From the NCBI GenBank assembly GCA_002729695.1, contig PBYQ01000004.1, positions 108,607-172,606 of the forward strand: a stretch of 64,000 bases of DNA. The letters run 5' to 3'. A program made the translations under genes and the position numbers. Every line of letters starts with the position of its first letter. The first letter of the stretch is position 1. Positions 27,565 to 36,898 of this stretch are shown here, in pieces. The notes below the pieces were generated by a model, which made no database searches, had not been told where the DNA came from, and saw only the letters and a list, made by a program, of their open reading frames with translations. This stretch comes from Citromicrobium sp. GTDB taxonomy: Bacteria; Pseudomonadota; Alphaproteobacteria; Sphingomonadales; Sphingomonadaceae.

Positions 27565-28689
27565 ATGGGCTTTGCCATGGATGTGAGGGACCCTGACAAG
27601 AAGGCCACGCGCAAGCGCGGCTCGCGGCGCGGCAATTCGGCACCGACGATCGGCGACGTCGCGCGCGAGGCGGGGTGTTCCCCGATGACGGTCAGCCGGG
27701 TCATCAACGGCGAGGGCAATGTCCGCGAAGAAACGCGCGAGCAGGTGCTCGCGGCGGTCAAGAAGCTCAAATATTCGCCCAACCGCGCCGCGCGAAGCCT
27801 CGCCGGCGGCGAGCAGCTTCGCATCGCGCTGATGTTCGACAATCCGTCCGCCTCCTACCTCAGCGAATTCCTGATGGGCGCGCTCGAAGAGGCGGCGCGC
27901 AACGACATCCACCTGGAAGTGCAGAGCTGCGAAGACGCGGTCCAGGCCCGTCCGCTGGTTCGCAAGTTGGCCGAAGGGGGCATCCGCGGTTTCATCCTGC
28001 CGCCGCCGCTGTGCGACGATCAGAGCCTGCTCGACCTCGTCAGCGAGCTCGATGCGATCGCCATCGCGGTCGGCCCCGGCAAGGCGACCGGCACGCACGG
28101 CGCGGTGATGATCGACGATTTCCAGGCCGCCTACGACATGACGAAGCACATCATCGATCTGGGGCACAAGCGGATCGGCTTCATCATCGGCAATCCCGAA
28201 CAGGTCGCCAGCGGACGGCGGCTTAACGGCTATCGCGCGGCGATCGAGGATGCCGGGCTCGAACCGCTCGACGAACTGATCGTGCAGGGCCGCTTCACCT
28301 ACCGTTCGGGCATGGCGGGCGCCGAGAAGCTGCTCTCGCTCGACCCGCGCCCGACCGCCATCTTCGCTTCGAATGACGATATGGCCGCAGCAACCGTTGC
28401 GGTGTGCCATCGCAACCATCTCGACGTGCCGAACGACATCACCGTGTGCGGCTTCGACGATACCGCGATGGCGAGCACGATCTGGCCCGAACTCACCACC
28501 ATCCGCCAGCCGATCCGCGAGATGACCGCGTGGGCGGTGACCGCGATCGCGCGGATCACGCGCGCGCGCCGCTCTGGCGAGCGGCTGAAGGTCGACCAGA
28601 CGCACCTGCCCTACACGCTGGTCCGCAGGGAATCCGATGCAGCCCCCAGTCTGGTGCGGTCATCGTCGAACGGGGCCAAACCCAAATGA
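27565..28689 (+). CDS. xylR: LacI-family regulator, probable xylose repressor
   Basis: A 374-residue LacI/GalR-family transcription factor. After a basic N-terminal tail, the helix-turn-helix (IGDVAREAGCSPMTVSRVIN, about residues 31-50) and hinge (YSPNRAARSLAGG) precede a periplasmic-binding-protein-like sensor domain with FASNDDMAAA and VCGFDDT. The ATG at 27565 is taken as start; the ATG at 27577 is also possible. It is the only LacI regulator in the window, and the LacI-type palindromes at the six divergent promoters are its obvious targets, including the one driving its own operon (autoregulation). By analogy with the Caulobacter xylose repressor, the inducer is probably xylose or a close metabolite. 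Its stop overlaps the xylD start (ATGA). Confidence 0.9.
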   Translation: MGFAMDVRDPDKKATRKRGSRRGNSAPTIGDVAREAGCSPMTVSRVINGEGNVREETREQVLAAVKKLKYSPNRAARSLAGGEQLRIALMFDNPSASYLSEFLMGALEEAARNDIHLEVQSCEDAVQARPLVRKLAEGGIRGFILPPPLCDDQSLLDLVSELDAIAIAVGPGKATGTHGAVMIDDFQAAYDMTKHIIDLGHKRIGFIIGNPEQVASGRRLNGYRAAIEDAGLEPLDELIVQGRFTYRSGMAGAEKLLSLDPRPTAIFASNDDMAAATVAVCHRNHLDVPNDITVCGFDDTAMASTIWPELTTIRQPIREMTAWAVTAIARITRARRSGERLKVDQTHLPYTLVRRESDAAPSLVRSSSNGAKPK

Positions 28690-30470
28690 CCAACGAAACG
28701 CCGGAGCGGCGGCTGCGCAGCCGCGACTGGTTCGACAATGTCGAGCGGATGGACATGACCGCGCTCTATCTCGAGCGTTTCATGAACTACGGCGTCACGC
28801 CCGAGGAACTGCGCAGCGGCAAGCCAATCATCGGTATCGCGCAGTCGGGCAGCGACCTCAGCCCGTGCAACCGCATCCATATCGAACTGGCCAAGCGCAC
28901 GCGCGACGGCATCCGCGATGCGGGCGGTATCCCAATCGAATTTCCGGTTCATCCGATCTTCGAAAACTGTCGCAGGCCGACCGCCGCGCTCGACCGCAAC
29001 CTGCTCTACCTCGGGCTGGTAGAACTGCTCAACGGTTACCCCATCGACGGCGTCGTTCTGACCACCGGCTGCGACAAGACCACGCCGAGCCAGATCATGG
29101 CGGCATCGACGGTCGATATACCCGCCATCGTTCTGAGCGGCGGGCCGATGCTCGATGGCTGGCACGACGGCGAGCTGGTCGGCAGCGGGACGGTGATCTG
29201 GCGCAGCCGCCGCAAGCTGGCGGCGGGCGAGATCGACGAGGAAGAATTCCTCAACCGCGCCACGTCCAGCGCGCCCAGCGCAGGGCATTGCAATTCGATG
29301 GGTACCGCGAGCACGATGAACGCGGTCGCCGAAACGCTCGGCCTCAGCCTCACAGGCTGCGCCGCTATCCCCGCGCCATATCGCGAGCGCGGGCAGGTCG
29401 CCTATCGCACCGGCCAGCGGATCGTGGAAATGGTGCGCGAGGATCTGAAACCCTCCGACATCCTGACGCGCGAGGCATTCCTCAATGCCGTGGCGGCGGT
29501 CAGCGTGCTGGGCGGATCGTCGAACGCGCAGCCGCATATCCAGGCGATGGCCGCGCATGCCGGCGTGCCACTGGAGCCCAGCGTGTGGCAGGATCACGGC
29601 TACGAGCTGCCGCTGCTGCTCAACATGCAGCCTGCGGGACAATATCTGGGCGAACGCTTCCACCGCGCGGGCGGCGTGCCCGCCGTGCTGTGGGAGTTGC
29701 TGGAAGCGGGCAAGCTGTACGGCGATGTGCTGACCTGCACGGGCCGCACCATGGCGGAGAACCTCGCGGGCCGCGAGACGAAGGATCGCGAGATGATCCG
29801 ACCCTTCGCCGATCCGCTGATGGAAAAGGCGGGCTTTCTCGTGCTTTCCGGCAACCTGTTCGACTTCGGAATCCTCAAGACATCGGTCATCTCCGACGAA
29901 TTCCGCGCCCGCTACCTCTCGCGTCCGGGCGAAGAGGGCGTGTTCGAAGCGCGCGCGATCGTGTTCGACGGGTCGGACGATTACCACCACCGGATCAACG
30001 ACCCCGATCTCGACATCGACGAGGACTGCATCCTCGTCATCCGTGGCTCGGGTGTGATCGGCTGGCCGGGCAGCGCCGAGGTGGTCAACATGCAGCCGCC
30101 CGACGCGCTGATCCGCGCGGGCACGCAGTGGCTCCCGACGCTGGGCGACGGCCGCCAGTCGGGCACCAGCGACAGCCCCTCGATCCTCAACATCTCACCC
30201 GAAAGCGCGGTCGGCGGCGGGCTCGCCTGGCTGAGAACGGGCGACATCATCCGCGTCGACCTCAACGAAGGCACTTGCAACGCAGCTGTCGAAGAGGCCG
30301 AGATCGCGCGGCGGCTGGCCGAAGAGAGCATCCCGGAAACGCCCTCGCACAACACGCCGTGGGAAGAGCTCTTCCGTGAGAAGACCGGCCAACTGGGCGA
30401 AGGCGGGGTGATGGACTTCGCGCTCAAATACCGCGGTACGTCGAGGAAGCTACCGCGGCACAATCACTGA
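28686..30470 (+). CDS. xylD: D-xylonate dehydratase (IlvD/Edd family)
   Basis: A 594-residue Fe-S dehydratase converting D-xylonate to 2-keto-3-deoxy-D-xylonate in the Weimberg pathway. Cluster-ligating cysteines are Cys61 (SPCNRIH), Cys129 (TTGCDKTTPS) and Cys202 (GHCNSMGTA), the pattern and length expected of the sugar-acid dehydratase branch rather than dihydroxyacid dehydratase. The ATG overlaps the LacI gene stop. Arabinonate or galactonate activity is possible in this family, but the neighbouring xylan enzymes and the other Weimberg genes favour xylonate. Confidence 0.92.
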   Translation: MTNETPERRLRSRDWFDNVERMDMTALYLERFMNYGVTPEELRSGKPIIGIAQSGSDLSPCNRIHIELAKRTRDGIRDAGGIPIEFPVHPIFENCRRPTAALDRNLLYLGLVELLNGYPIDGVVLTTGCDKTTPSQIMAASTVDIPAIVLSGGPMLDGWHDGELVGSGTVIWRSRRKLAAGEIDEEEFLNRATSSAPSAGHCNSMGTASTMNAVAETLGLSLTGCAAIPAPYRERGQVAYRTGQRIVEMVREDLKPSDILTREAFLNAVAAVSVLGGSSNAQPHIQAMAAHAGVPLEPSVWQDHGYELPLLLNMQPAGQYLGERFHRAGGVPAVLWELLEAGKLYGDVLTCTGRTMAENLAGRETKDREMIRPFADPLMEKAGFLVLSGNLFDFGILKTSVISDEFRARYLSRPGEEGVFEARAIVFDGSDDYHHRINDPDLDIDEDCILVIRGSGVIGWPGSAEVVNMQPPDALIRAGTQWLPTLGDGRQSGTSDSPSILNISPESAVGGGLAWLRTGDIIRVDLNEGTCNAAVEEAEIARRLAEESIPETPSHNTPWEELFREKTGQLGEGGVMDFALKYRGTSRKLPRHNH

Positions 30471-30750
30471 GGGGCGAGTGCGCGCCAACGCTGCCCATCC
30501 TCATCGATCACGCGGGCCGGAAAAGGCAGCTATTGCTGCAAAACAGATTTCCTACTCCGCGCCTCGCTGCCATCCTTCGTCCGGTCTTTGAAATGGTTGG
30601 ATTGGCAGTCCCGGTGGGCGGAAGGTCCTGGTTGTGGAGGTGACACGCGCGCGGAAGGTGACACTTCGCAGCGAGCGTAATCCCGCAAGTCTCTGAAAGG
30701 GATCGATATTCAGGTTGGGTGAAGTTTTCGGTGAACCCCCGATCAGTGTG
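30471..30750. other. 280-bp gap between convergent xylD and GH5 genes
   Basis: I see no coding frame, operator palindrome or convincing intrinsic terminator here. Base composition is slightly less GC-rich than the flanking genes. It probably only separates two convergent transcripts. Confidence 0.5.
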
Positions 30751-32079
30751 TCAGGTAAGCCCGCCGGTCTCCGCATGTGCGCGGACCAGCGCGAGCATGC
30801 CTTCGTCGGTGTCGAAATTGCCGTACCAGCCCTGCGGTTCGTGCGGCGGATCGCCCATGTAGGCAAGGTCGCCGTCGCGGAAATGCGCGTCGGGGTGCTG
30901 TGCCCGTGCTTCGCCGTTCCAGGCCCAGAAGTTGGAGCCCATCAGCGGGCCTCCGGCGGCCCAGCTCGCTTCGACCGCGTCGTAGATCGTGCGGTAGAAC
31001 CGCTGGCGGAACTCGGTGCTGGTGTCGGGCGGATAGGTCTCCCCATCGCGCGGGAAGCCGAATTCCTCGACCAGCAGCGGTTTGCCGAGGGTGGTCGCCA
31101 GCCGCTCGTGCGTGTCGAGATAGGCGGCGGTCTTGCTCTTGCCGACGGGCCAGGTGCCCGCAAGATCGTCGCCCGCAACCCAGCTCCAGTTGAGCGGCCA
31201 GATATGCGCGGTCAGGTAGTCGATGTTCCGGTGCGCGCGCAGCACGACGTCTTCCCGGCCGTTCGCGCCCTGCGTCCCCTCATGGCCGAGCGAGACCATG
31301 TGGTTCGGATCGAGCGAGCGGATCAGCGCGGCGGTATCGTCGATCCAGTCGTAGTAGGCGTCCGCGTTGCGCGCGATCGCCGCGTCGCTGCCACCGGGGC
31401 GCGGTTCGTTGGCGAGCTGCCAGCTCATCACCGCCGGGTCTTGCGCATAGGGCATCCCGGTCACCGAATTGGTGCGCGTCACCATCCGGCGCAGGTGGGC
31501 ATTGTAGAGCGTGCGCGCCTGTTCGTTGGCGTAGAACTGCGCCGTCGCATCGGCGAAGGCGGGCCAGGGATGCGCGGGGTCGCCCATGTCCATGTACTGC
31601 CCCGTCGCGCGCCACAGCAGCGTTTGCAGGCCGCCCGACCACTCCCAGAAGTTGGACAGGACGAGCACCGCCGTCATGCCGCGCTTGGCGATCTCCGACA
31701 TGGCGAAATCGAGCCCCTCGAACTGCTTCATGTCGGGCGTGCCGTTCTGGTCGGTGAAGCCCGGTTTGATCGAGCTCTTCAGTGGGCCTTCTTCTCCGGA
31801 GGCCATGATGCGCAGATTGTTGACCCCGATTGCTTTCAGTCGGTCAAGCTCGCGGATCAGGCGCGGTCGATTGCCGTAGGGCGCGTCCGCGCCGAGCCAT
31901 GCCGCGTACCACATGTTCGCGCCGACGATGCGGTAGGGCATATCCCCGCGGGTGAGCGCGGTGCCTTTGCGCTGGACGAAGACGCTGCGCCCTGTGGGCA
32001 CACTCGCGCAGGCAGGCAGCATCGCCGCTCCGGCCATCGCCGCACTGCCTGCGAGGAACGTGCGCCGACGGAGGCTCAC
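30751..32079 (-). CDS. GH5 (mannanase-like) endo-glycosidase, lipoprotein
   Basis: A 442-residue family 5 hydrolase most like endo-1,4-beta-mannanases (subfamily 7 pattern). Acid/base Glu225 is in WQLANEPRPGG and nucleophile Glu339 in LLVEEFGFPRDG; VGANMWY near residue 53 and NFWAWNGEAR near the C-terminus also fit. The N-terminus has RRR, a hydrophobic segment and lipobox LPAC (Cys24), indicating an exported lipoprotein. The start is a GTG overlapping the upstream stop (GTGA). It is the last gene of a five-gene xylX-led operon, so mannan cleavage would be induced together with xylose oxidation. Confidence 0.85.
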   Translation of the reverse strand: MSLRRRTFLAGSAAMAGAAMLPACASVPTGRSVFVQRKGTALTRGDMPYRIVGANMWYAAWLGADAPYGNRPRLIRELDRLKAIGVNNLRIMASGEEGPLKSSIKPGFTDQNGTPDMKQFEGLDFAMSEIAKRGMTAVLVLSNFWEWSGGLQTLLWRATGQYMDMGDPAHPWPAFADATAQFYANEQARTLYNAHLRRMVTRTNSVTGMPYAQDPAVMSWQLANEPRPGGSDAAIARNADAYYDWIDDTAALIRSLDPNHMVSLGHEGTQGANGREDVVLRAHRNIDYLTAHIWPLNWSWVAGDDLAGTWPVGKSKTAAYLDTHERLATTLGKPLLVEEFGFPRDGETYPPDTSTEFRQRFYRTIYDAVEASWAAGGPLMGSNFWAWNGEARAQHPDAHFRDGDLAYMGDPPHEPQGWYGNFDTDEGMLALVRAHAETGGLT

Positions 32080-33977
32080 TTGGTCACCGGCAGCTCGAAC
32101 CCAGGCACGGGCATTTCACGCGCATCGTACAGGTTCACGATGGGCGCATCGGACCACGCATAGCGGACGCGCGAGACAGGCTGGCCATCATTCACGCCGA
32201 TCACCATCCGGTCGCCCTCCAGCGTCGGCACGGCCCAACGGCAACTCGCTTGCGTATCGCCGCAGACTTCGACGCCGAGCGCAAAAGGTCCGCCGAGCGC
32301 CTGAAGATCGCCTTCGATCCCGGTGAACGTCACGACGACTTTGTCGCCCGAGAACTTGGCGCTCCTGGGCATCGGCATCGCCTTGCCCTCCGCCGCGTAG
32401 GCGAGGCGCTTGCCCAGATCGTTCTTGTTCGCGGGGTGGATGTCGTTCGGTTCGCCGATGTCGATCGCGGTGACCAGAGCCGCGTTGCTGTCGGCAGCGA
32501 CGCCTTCGAGCTGTTCCTGCCGCAACTGCGCCCAGCCAGATGCAGTGGGTTCATTGTGCCGAGCGCCGTAATCGGCAAGCTGCACCACCAGCATCCGGGT
32601 CTGCGGGCCGAACTGGCGCCGCCATCCGGCGAACAGCTCGCGCAGCTTGGCATCGTAGTCCGGCTGGCCGACGTCGGCTTCGCCCTGATACCAAGCCACA
32701 CCTTTCAGCCGCATCGGGCCAAGCGGTGCGATCATGTAATTGTGCATCACGCCAAGGCCCGCATTGGCATCCCACGGCGCGCGCGGCGGCACGCCTTCAA
32801 CGGTGCCGATCGAGTATTCCCACTCGGCCCCCAGCGGCATTGTGTCGCCGTTAGCGGCAGTGAACGACAGGCGATCCGGCCCGGCGAAGAAACCGCCCGT
32901 ATCCCACATATTGTTGGCGGCGATCAGGATCTCGTTCTCGCCTTCGTGCAGGTACTCTGCCGGTACGCGATAGGTTCGCTCTACGCCCCAGCCGAAGGTG
33001 TAGCCGACCGGATGGCCGTTGACCCACGTGAGGTCGAGATCGTCGATCGCACCGATTGCCAGCGATCCTTCGCCCGCAGCCTGCTGCGCGGTCAGATCGA
33101 TGCTCTGGCGCAGCCACACGTTGGCCTGCGGGTTCGTATCGAGCCCGGTGCCGGTCCATTCGTTCCAGAAGGAGAATTTCGGAATCGGCTTCCAGTCGAG
33201 CATCGAAGTGTCGGTCCATGGCTCGCGAGCATTATCGTTCGCACGCCACCAGTCGTACCACTTGGGAACGAAGGCCTGCGCCGCCGCCAGCGGATCGCGT
33301 TGGTAGAGCCGCAGCTGCGCCAATGCCTCGTCGCCATACATGTTCGCCACGCTCTCGGGCGTGAACCATGCGCGTGCGGCACTGCCGCCCCAGTTGGAAT
33401 GGATCAGTCCCAGAGGTACGTCGCGATGATCGGCGCGAAGCTGCTTGCCCATGTAATAGCAGGCGGCGGAAAACTCGGCGACACTATCGGCGTCGGCGGC
33501 GCGCCAGACGACCGGTTCGGAGAACCCGGTTTGCGGGACCGCGGCGGTCGATTTGGGAACCGTCAGCAGCCGCATGCCGTCGTCGGGCGAGAGGCGCAGC
33601 TCGTTCCAGGTGTTGAGCGCGCGGTTGACCGACAGCTCCATGTTCGACTGGCCCGAACACAGATAGACATCGCCGATCAGGATATCGTGCAGCACCGTCT
33701 CGCCATCCGCATCGCGCAGGGTAAGCGAGATGCCATCCGTGCTCGCCGTGCGGGCAGAGAAAGTGAGCGTGAAGGTTCCGTCGCTGCCCGTTGTGGCGCT
33801 TGCCGTGTCGGTGCCGAGCTTGCCTTCGACTGTGCTGCCGGGGGCCGACGTGCCCGAGATCAGGATGGGCTCGCCCCGTTGCAGAACCATGCCATCGCCA
33901 TAGGCGGCGCCGGGTTCAGGCGAGGCGAGGGCGGGGACGCTGGCGAGGAGCGCGGCGAGTGCGAGGGCGCGCTTCAC
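32076..33977 (-). CDS. SGNH/sialate O-acetylesterase family esterase (probable acetyl-xylan esterase)
   Basis: A 633-residue carbohydrate O-acetylesterase with a signal peptide ending ALAS. The catalytic serine is Ser111 in LCSGQSNMEL, and the His-containing block near the C-terminal third is DIGEPNDIHPANK. Between the two halves of the SGNH domain sits a jelly-roll-like insertion (about 260-390), as in sialate O-acetylesterases. Such enzymes also deacetylate xylan and xylo-oligosaccharides; that role is inferred from the neighbours. The GTG start overlaps the lactonase stop by 4 bases. Confidence 0.85.
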   Translation of the reverse strand: MKRALALAALLASVPALASPEPGAAYGDGMVLQRGEPILISGTSAPGSTVEGKLGTDTASATTGSDGTFTLTFSARTASTDGISLTLRDADGETVLHDILIGDVYLCSGQSNMELSVNRALNTWNELRLSPDDGMRLLTVPKSTAAVPQTGFSEPVVWRAADADSVAEFSAACYYMGKQLRADHRDVPLGLIHSNWGGSAARAWFTPESVANMYGDEALAQLRLYQRDPLAAAQAFVPKWYDWWRANDNAREPWTDTSMLDWKPIPKFSFWNEWTGTGLDTNPQANVWLRQSIDLTAQQAAGEGSLAIGAIDDLDLTWVNGHPVGYTFGWGVERTYRVPAEYLHEGENEILIAANNMWDTGGFFAGPDRLSFTAANGDTMPLGAEWEYSIGTVEGVPPRAPWDANAGLGVMHNYMIAPLGPMRLKGVAWYQGEADVGQPDYDAKLRELFAGWRRQFGPQTRMLVVQLADYGARHNEPTASGWAQLRQEQLEGVAADSNAALVTAIDIGEPNDIHPANKNDLGKRLAYAAEGKAMPMPRSAKFSGDKVVVTFTGIEGDLQALGGPFALGVEVCGDTQASCRWAVPTLEGDRMVIGVNDGQPVSRVRYAWSDAPIVNLYDAREMPVPGFELPVTK

Positions 33978-34858
33978 GACAGTTTGACCAGCGGCTGTGC
34001 GAAGCCTTTGACCGGCGCGTCGAACGCCAGCAGGCCGCCTGCGTAAGGGTACTTCTCCATGTCTCCGGGCTCCAGATTCTTGGTGGCGGTGGTGACGTAG
34101 CCGGTCGAAAAATCAGGGCCGCCGAAGGCCATCTTGGTGATGTCGCGTGCGGGCATCGCAATCGTCGCTACCAGCTCGCCGGAAGGCGAGAAGCGCGCCA
34201 CGCTGCTGCCGACGTAAAGCCCGGTCCACACGTGATCTTCCGCATCGACCACCGGCCCATCCGGAAAAGCATCGGGGAAGAGCGCGCCGGTGTCCGCAAA
34301 AAGCCGTGCCTCGCCCGCGCCTTCGCGAGTGAGCTCTGTGACCATGATCTTCTGCGCGGTGGTGTCGGTGAAATAGATGCGGTCGCCCGCGGGGTTCACA
34401 GCGGGGCCGTTGGTAATGGCGATCCCGCTCGGCCCGGCGGCGCGAATTTCACCGCGGTCGAACACGTAGAACTTGCCGGAGGCCGAACCTTCGCTGTCGT
34501 CCATCGAACCGAACCAGACGCGGCCCCACGGGTCGGTGCAGGCATCGTTGAGGCGGTTGCCGACCGGTTCGCCGGGTACGCCCATCAGCTTGGTGAAGGA
34601 CTGGAGTTCGGGATCGAAGGTGTGGAGCCCGTCCTTCAGACCGCACAGCAGCAGGCCTCCTTCTGCAGGCAGCGCCCAGCCGATTTGGTCGGGCGCTTCG
34701 GTGAAGGAATTACTCCCCGTCTCGGGGTCGTAGTGCCACAGCCTATGCCGCTTGATATCGACGAACCAGACGACCTGGCGATCGACATCCCACAGCACGC
34801 CTTCGCCCAGCTGGCTTTGCGCGTCGAGTACGCGGCGAACTTTGGCCTTTATCTCCAT
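33974..34858 (-). CDS. xylC: SMP-30/gluconolactonase family sugar lactonase (xylonolactonase)
   Basis: A 294-residue six-bladed beta-propeller lactonase predicted to open D-xylono-1,4-lactone to xylonate. The start at 34858 overlaps the end of the dehydrogenase gene by 10 bases and gives the usual N-terminus (LGEGVLWDVDRQVVWFVDIK). Metal-ligand positions are visible as the first Glu in GEG, Asn in GNRLNDACTDPWGRVWFG, Asn in ITNGPAV and Asp in DAFPDGPVVDAEDHVW. It is cytoplasmic, with no signal peptide. The operon order (dehydratase, dehydrogenase, lactonase) is that of a Weimberg module. Confidence 0.88.
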   Translation of the reverse strand: MEIKAKVRRVLDAQSQLGEGVLWDVDRQVVWFVDIKRHRLWHYDPETGSNSFTEAPDQIGWALPAEGGLLLCGLKDGLHTFDPELQSFTKLMGVPGEPVGNRLNDACTDPWGRVWFGSMDDSEGSASGKFYVFDRGEIRAAGPSGIAITNGPAVNPAGDRIYFTDTTAQKIMVTELTREGAGEARLFADTGALFPDAFPDGPVVDAEDHVWTGLYVGSSVARFSPSGELVATIAMPARDITKMAFGGPDFSTGYVTTATKNLEPGDMEKYPYAGGLLAFDAPVKGFAQPLVKLS

Positions 34859-35688
34859 CCGGCATCCACCCAGTAGTTGTGCGAGGTGCAAAAACGCGCG
34901 TCATCCGAGACGAGGAACATGGCCATCGCCGCGATATCCGCGGGCTGGATTCGCCCGTCGAGGCACTGGGCGGCGACGATCTCCGCTTCGCCTTCGGGCG
35001 TGTACCATTTCATCTGGCGCGGGGTCTGAACATTGCCCGGGATGATCGCGTTCACGCGGATATTTTCGCGACCCAGCTCGCGCGCGAGGCTGCGGGTCAG
35101 GCCTTCGATTGCGGCCTTGGCGGTCTGGTAGATCGACAGGTCTTCCAGGCCCAGATGCCAGCTGATCGACCCGAGATTCACGATGCTGCCGCCACCCGCT
35201 TCGCGCATGGCCGGAACGACCGCCTTGGCGGCGAAAAACTGGTGCTTGAGGTTCACCGACATTCGATCGTCCCAATATTCGGGCGTGACGTCGAGCACTT
35301 TGTGCCGGTCGTCATTGGCGGCATTGTTGATCAGGGCATCGCAGCCGCCCAGTTGATCGATGAACGTGGCGATCTTCGCGCTGTAATCCGCGCAATCGGT
35401 GATGTCGCACTGCTGGAAAATCGGCTTGATCGCCGCTCCGGAAAGCCGATCTACCAGCGCTTCGCTCGGCTCTTTCTGGAGGTCGACGAAGGCGACAGCC
35501 GCACCTTGCCGAACGAAGCCTTCGACGATTCCTTCGCCGATCCCCGAAGCGCCGCCGCTGACGATCACCCGCTTGCCGCGCAGGCTGGGGTAGATCGCGG
35601 TCTTGTCGTCCGGGGCCAGCTTGTCTTCACTCATCCGGTTGCTGTCTTCCTGCCTGGTATGCGTTGTATCTAGTCGAGAGGTCGCCAT
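34849..35688 (-). CDS. xylB: SDR-family NAD(P)-dependent D-xylose dehydrogenase
   Basis: A 279-residue short-chain dehydrogenase/reductase predicted to oxidise D-xylose to xylono-lactone. The cofactor motif VSGGASGIGEG is around residues 43-53, NNAA follows near 120, Ser lies in LGSISWH and the catalytic Tyr-Lys in YQTAKAAIEG. The start at 35688 is 3 bases after the xylX stop; Met19 is a possible shorter start. It resembles the Caulobacter-type xylose dehydrogenase rather than sugar isomerases, and no xylose isomerase or xylulokinase is present in the window. Confidence 0.87.
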   Translation of the reverse strand: MATSRLDTTHTRQEDSNRMSEDKLAPDDKTAIYPSLRGKRVIVSGGASGIGEGIVEGFVRQGAAVAFVDLQKEPSEALVDRLSGAAIKPIFQQCDITDCADYSAKIATFIDQLGGCDALINNAANDDRHKVLDVTPEYWDDRMSVNLKHQFFAAKAVVPAMREAGGGSIVNLGSISWHLGLEDLSIYQTAKAAIEGLTRSLARELGRENIRVNAIIPGNVQTPRQMKWYTPEGEAEIVAAQCLDGRIQPADIAAMAMFLVSDDARFCTSHNYWVDAGWR

Positions 35689-35691
35689 GCT

Positions 35692-36816
35692 TCAGACCTT
35701 TTCGACCAGGCCGCGTCCGGCCAGATTGCGTATGAATTCGCCGATTCCCATGGTCCATGCCGGGGCATCGCGCGATGTCGTCACGGTGTTGCTGAGCGTG
35801 CCGATCCGTTCGGACTTGATCGTCACCACATCGCCCAGCTTGTGGGTGAAGCCTGCGCCGGGCTCGTCACGGTCCTGCGTCGGTGCGAACAGCGTGCCGC
35901 AGAACAGCACGAAGCCATCGGGGTAGTGATGCTCCGAGAGCGACTGCGCGACCAGATCGAGCGGATCGCGGCTGATCTCGGCCATCACATTGCGGCCTTC
36001 GAGCCTGTACCCTTCGGGGCCGTCGATGGTCAGTTCCACATCGGCTGTGCGCACATCGTCGATCGTGAAGCCGTCGTCGAACAGGCGGATGAACGGGCCG
36101 ATTGCGCAGGATGCGGTGTTGTCCTTGGCCTTCGACAGCAGCAGCGCGGAGCGCCCTTCGAAATCGCGCAGGTTGACGTCGTTGCCCAGCGTCGCGCCGA
36201 CCACTTCGCCGTGTGCATCGGACACCAGCACGACCTCGGGCTCGGGGTTGTTCCAGCTGGAATCGGACCTGACGCCGATTGGCGCACCGTGGCCGACCGA
36301 AGACAGCACGGGTGACTTGGAGAATATCTCCGCGTCCGGCCCGATCGCGACCTCGAGATATTGCGACCACATGCCCTGGTCGATCAGGGCTTCCTTCAGC
36401 TGCTGCGCCTCGGGGGATCCGGGTACGACAGAGCGAATACCCGATCCGATCTTGCCTTCCAGGCCTGCGCGAATCTCTGCGGCCTTGGCTGCATCGCCGC
36501 GCGCGCGTTCTTCGATCACCCGCTCGATGGCGGAGACCGCGAAGGTGACGCCGCTCGCCTTGATGCATTGCAGGTCGATCGGGCTGAGCAGTTGCCAGTC
36601 ATGGGGCAGACCGTCGGCCACCGGGCCGATCACCGTGCCGCCATCGAATTCCCGCCGCGCAATCGCGCCGGCGACCGACGCCACCGACGTGGTGAGATCG
36701 TAAATGACGCCATCGCGAATAGAGATGACGACCGGTCCCTCAGGCGCCATCGCGCGCCCCAGAAACCGACCTTCCGCGAAATCCGCGGGTAGAATTGCCT
36801 TCAGATCATAGGCCAT
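35692..36816 (-). CDS. xylX: 2-keto-3-deoxy-D-xylonate dehydratase (FAH superfamily)
   Basis: A 374-residue fumarylacetoacetate-hydrolase-fold protein predicted to dehydrate 2-keto-3-deoxyxylonate to 2-oxoglutarate semialdehyde. The metal-binding ExE is in NNPEPEVVLVSDAHG, and DVNLRDFEGRSALLLSKAKD is typical of the branch. It is first in the operon xylX-xylB-xylC-esterase-GH5 and divergent from GH43, with operator copy 4 (36840-36853) between them. Together with the dehydrogenase, lactonase, xylD and the semialdehyde dehydrogenase it completes the route. Confidence 0.88.
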   Translation of the reverse strand: MAYDLKAILPADFAEGRFLGRAMAPEGPVVISIRDGVIYDLTTSVASVAGAIARREFDGGTVIGPVADGLPHDWQLLSPIDLQCIKASGVTFAVSAIERVIEERARGDAAKAAEIRAGLEGKIGSGIRSVVPGSPEAQQLKEALIDQGMWSQYLEVAIGPDAEIFSKSPVLSSVGHGAPIGVRSDSSWNNPEPEVVLVSDAHGEVVGATLGNDVNLRDFEGRSALLLSKAKDNTASCAIGPFIRLFDDGFTIDDVRTADVELTIDGPEGYRLEGRNVMAEISRDPLDLVAQSLSEHHYPDGFVLFCGTLFAPTQDRDEPGAGFTHKLGDVVTIKSERIGTLSNTVTTSRDAPAWTMGIGEFIRNLAGRGLVEKV

Positions 36817-36839
36817 GTTGTGGCTCTTGCCCTCTCCTG

Positions 36840-36853
36840 TGGGAGCGCTACCA
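36840..36853. promoter_or_regulatory. LacI/XylR-type operator, copy 4
   Basis: TGGGAGCGCTACCA differs from the perfect palindrome (copy 3) at one base. It lies between xylX and the divergent GH43 gene. Confidence 0.75.
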
Positions 36854-36898
36854 TATGGACGCCGATTGGCGGGAGCAAGGATAAAGGGAGCGGATGGG

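Noticed and set aside
28686..30470. Dihydroxyacid dehydratase (IlvD) for branched-chain amino acids
   Set aside because: The Cys spacing and length match sugar-acid dehydratases, and the neighbours form a xylose oxidation pathway.
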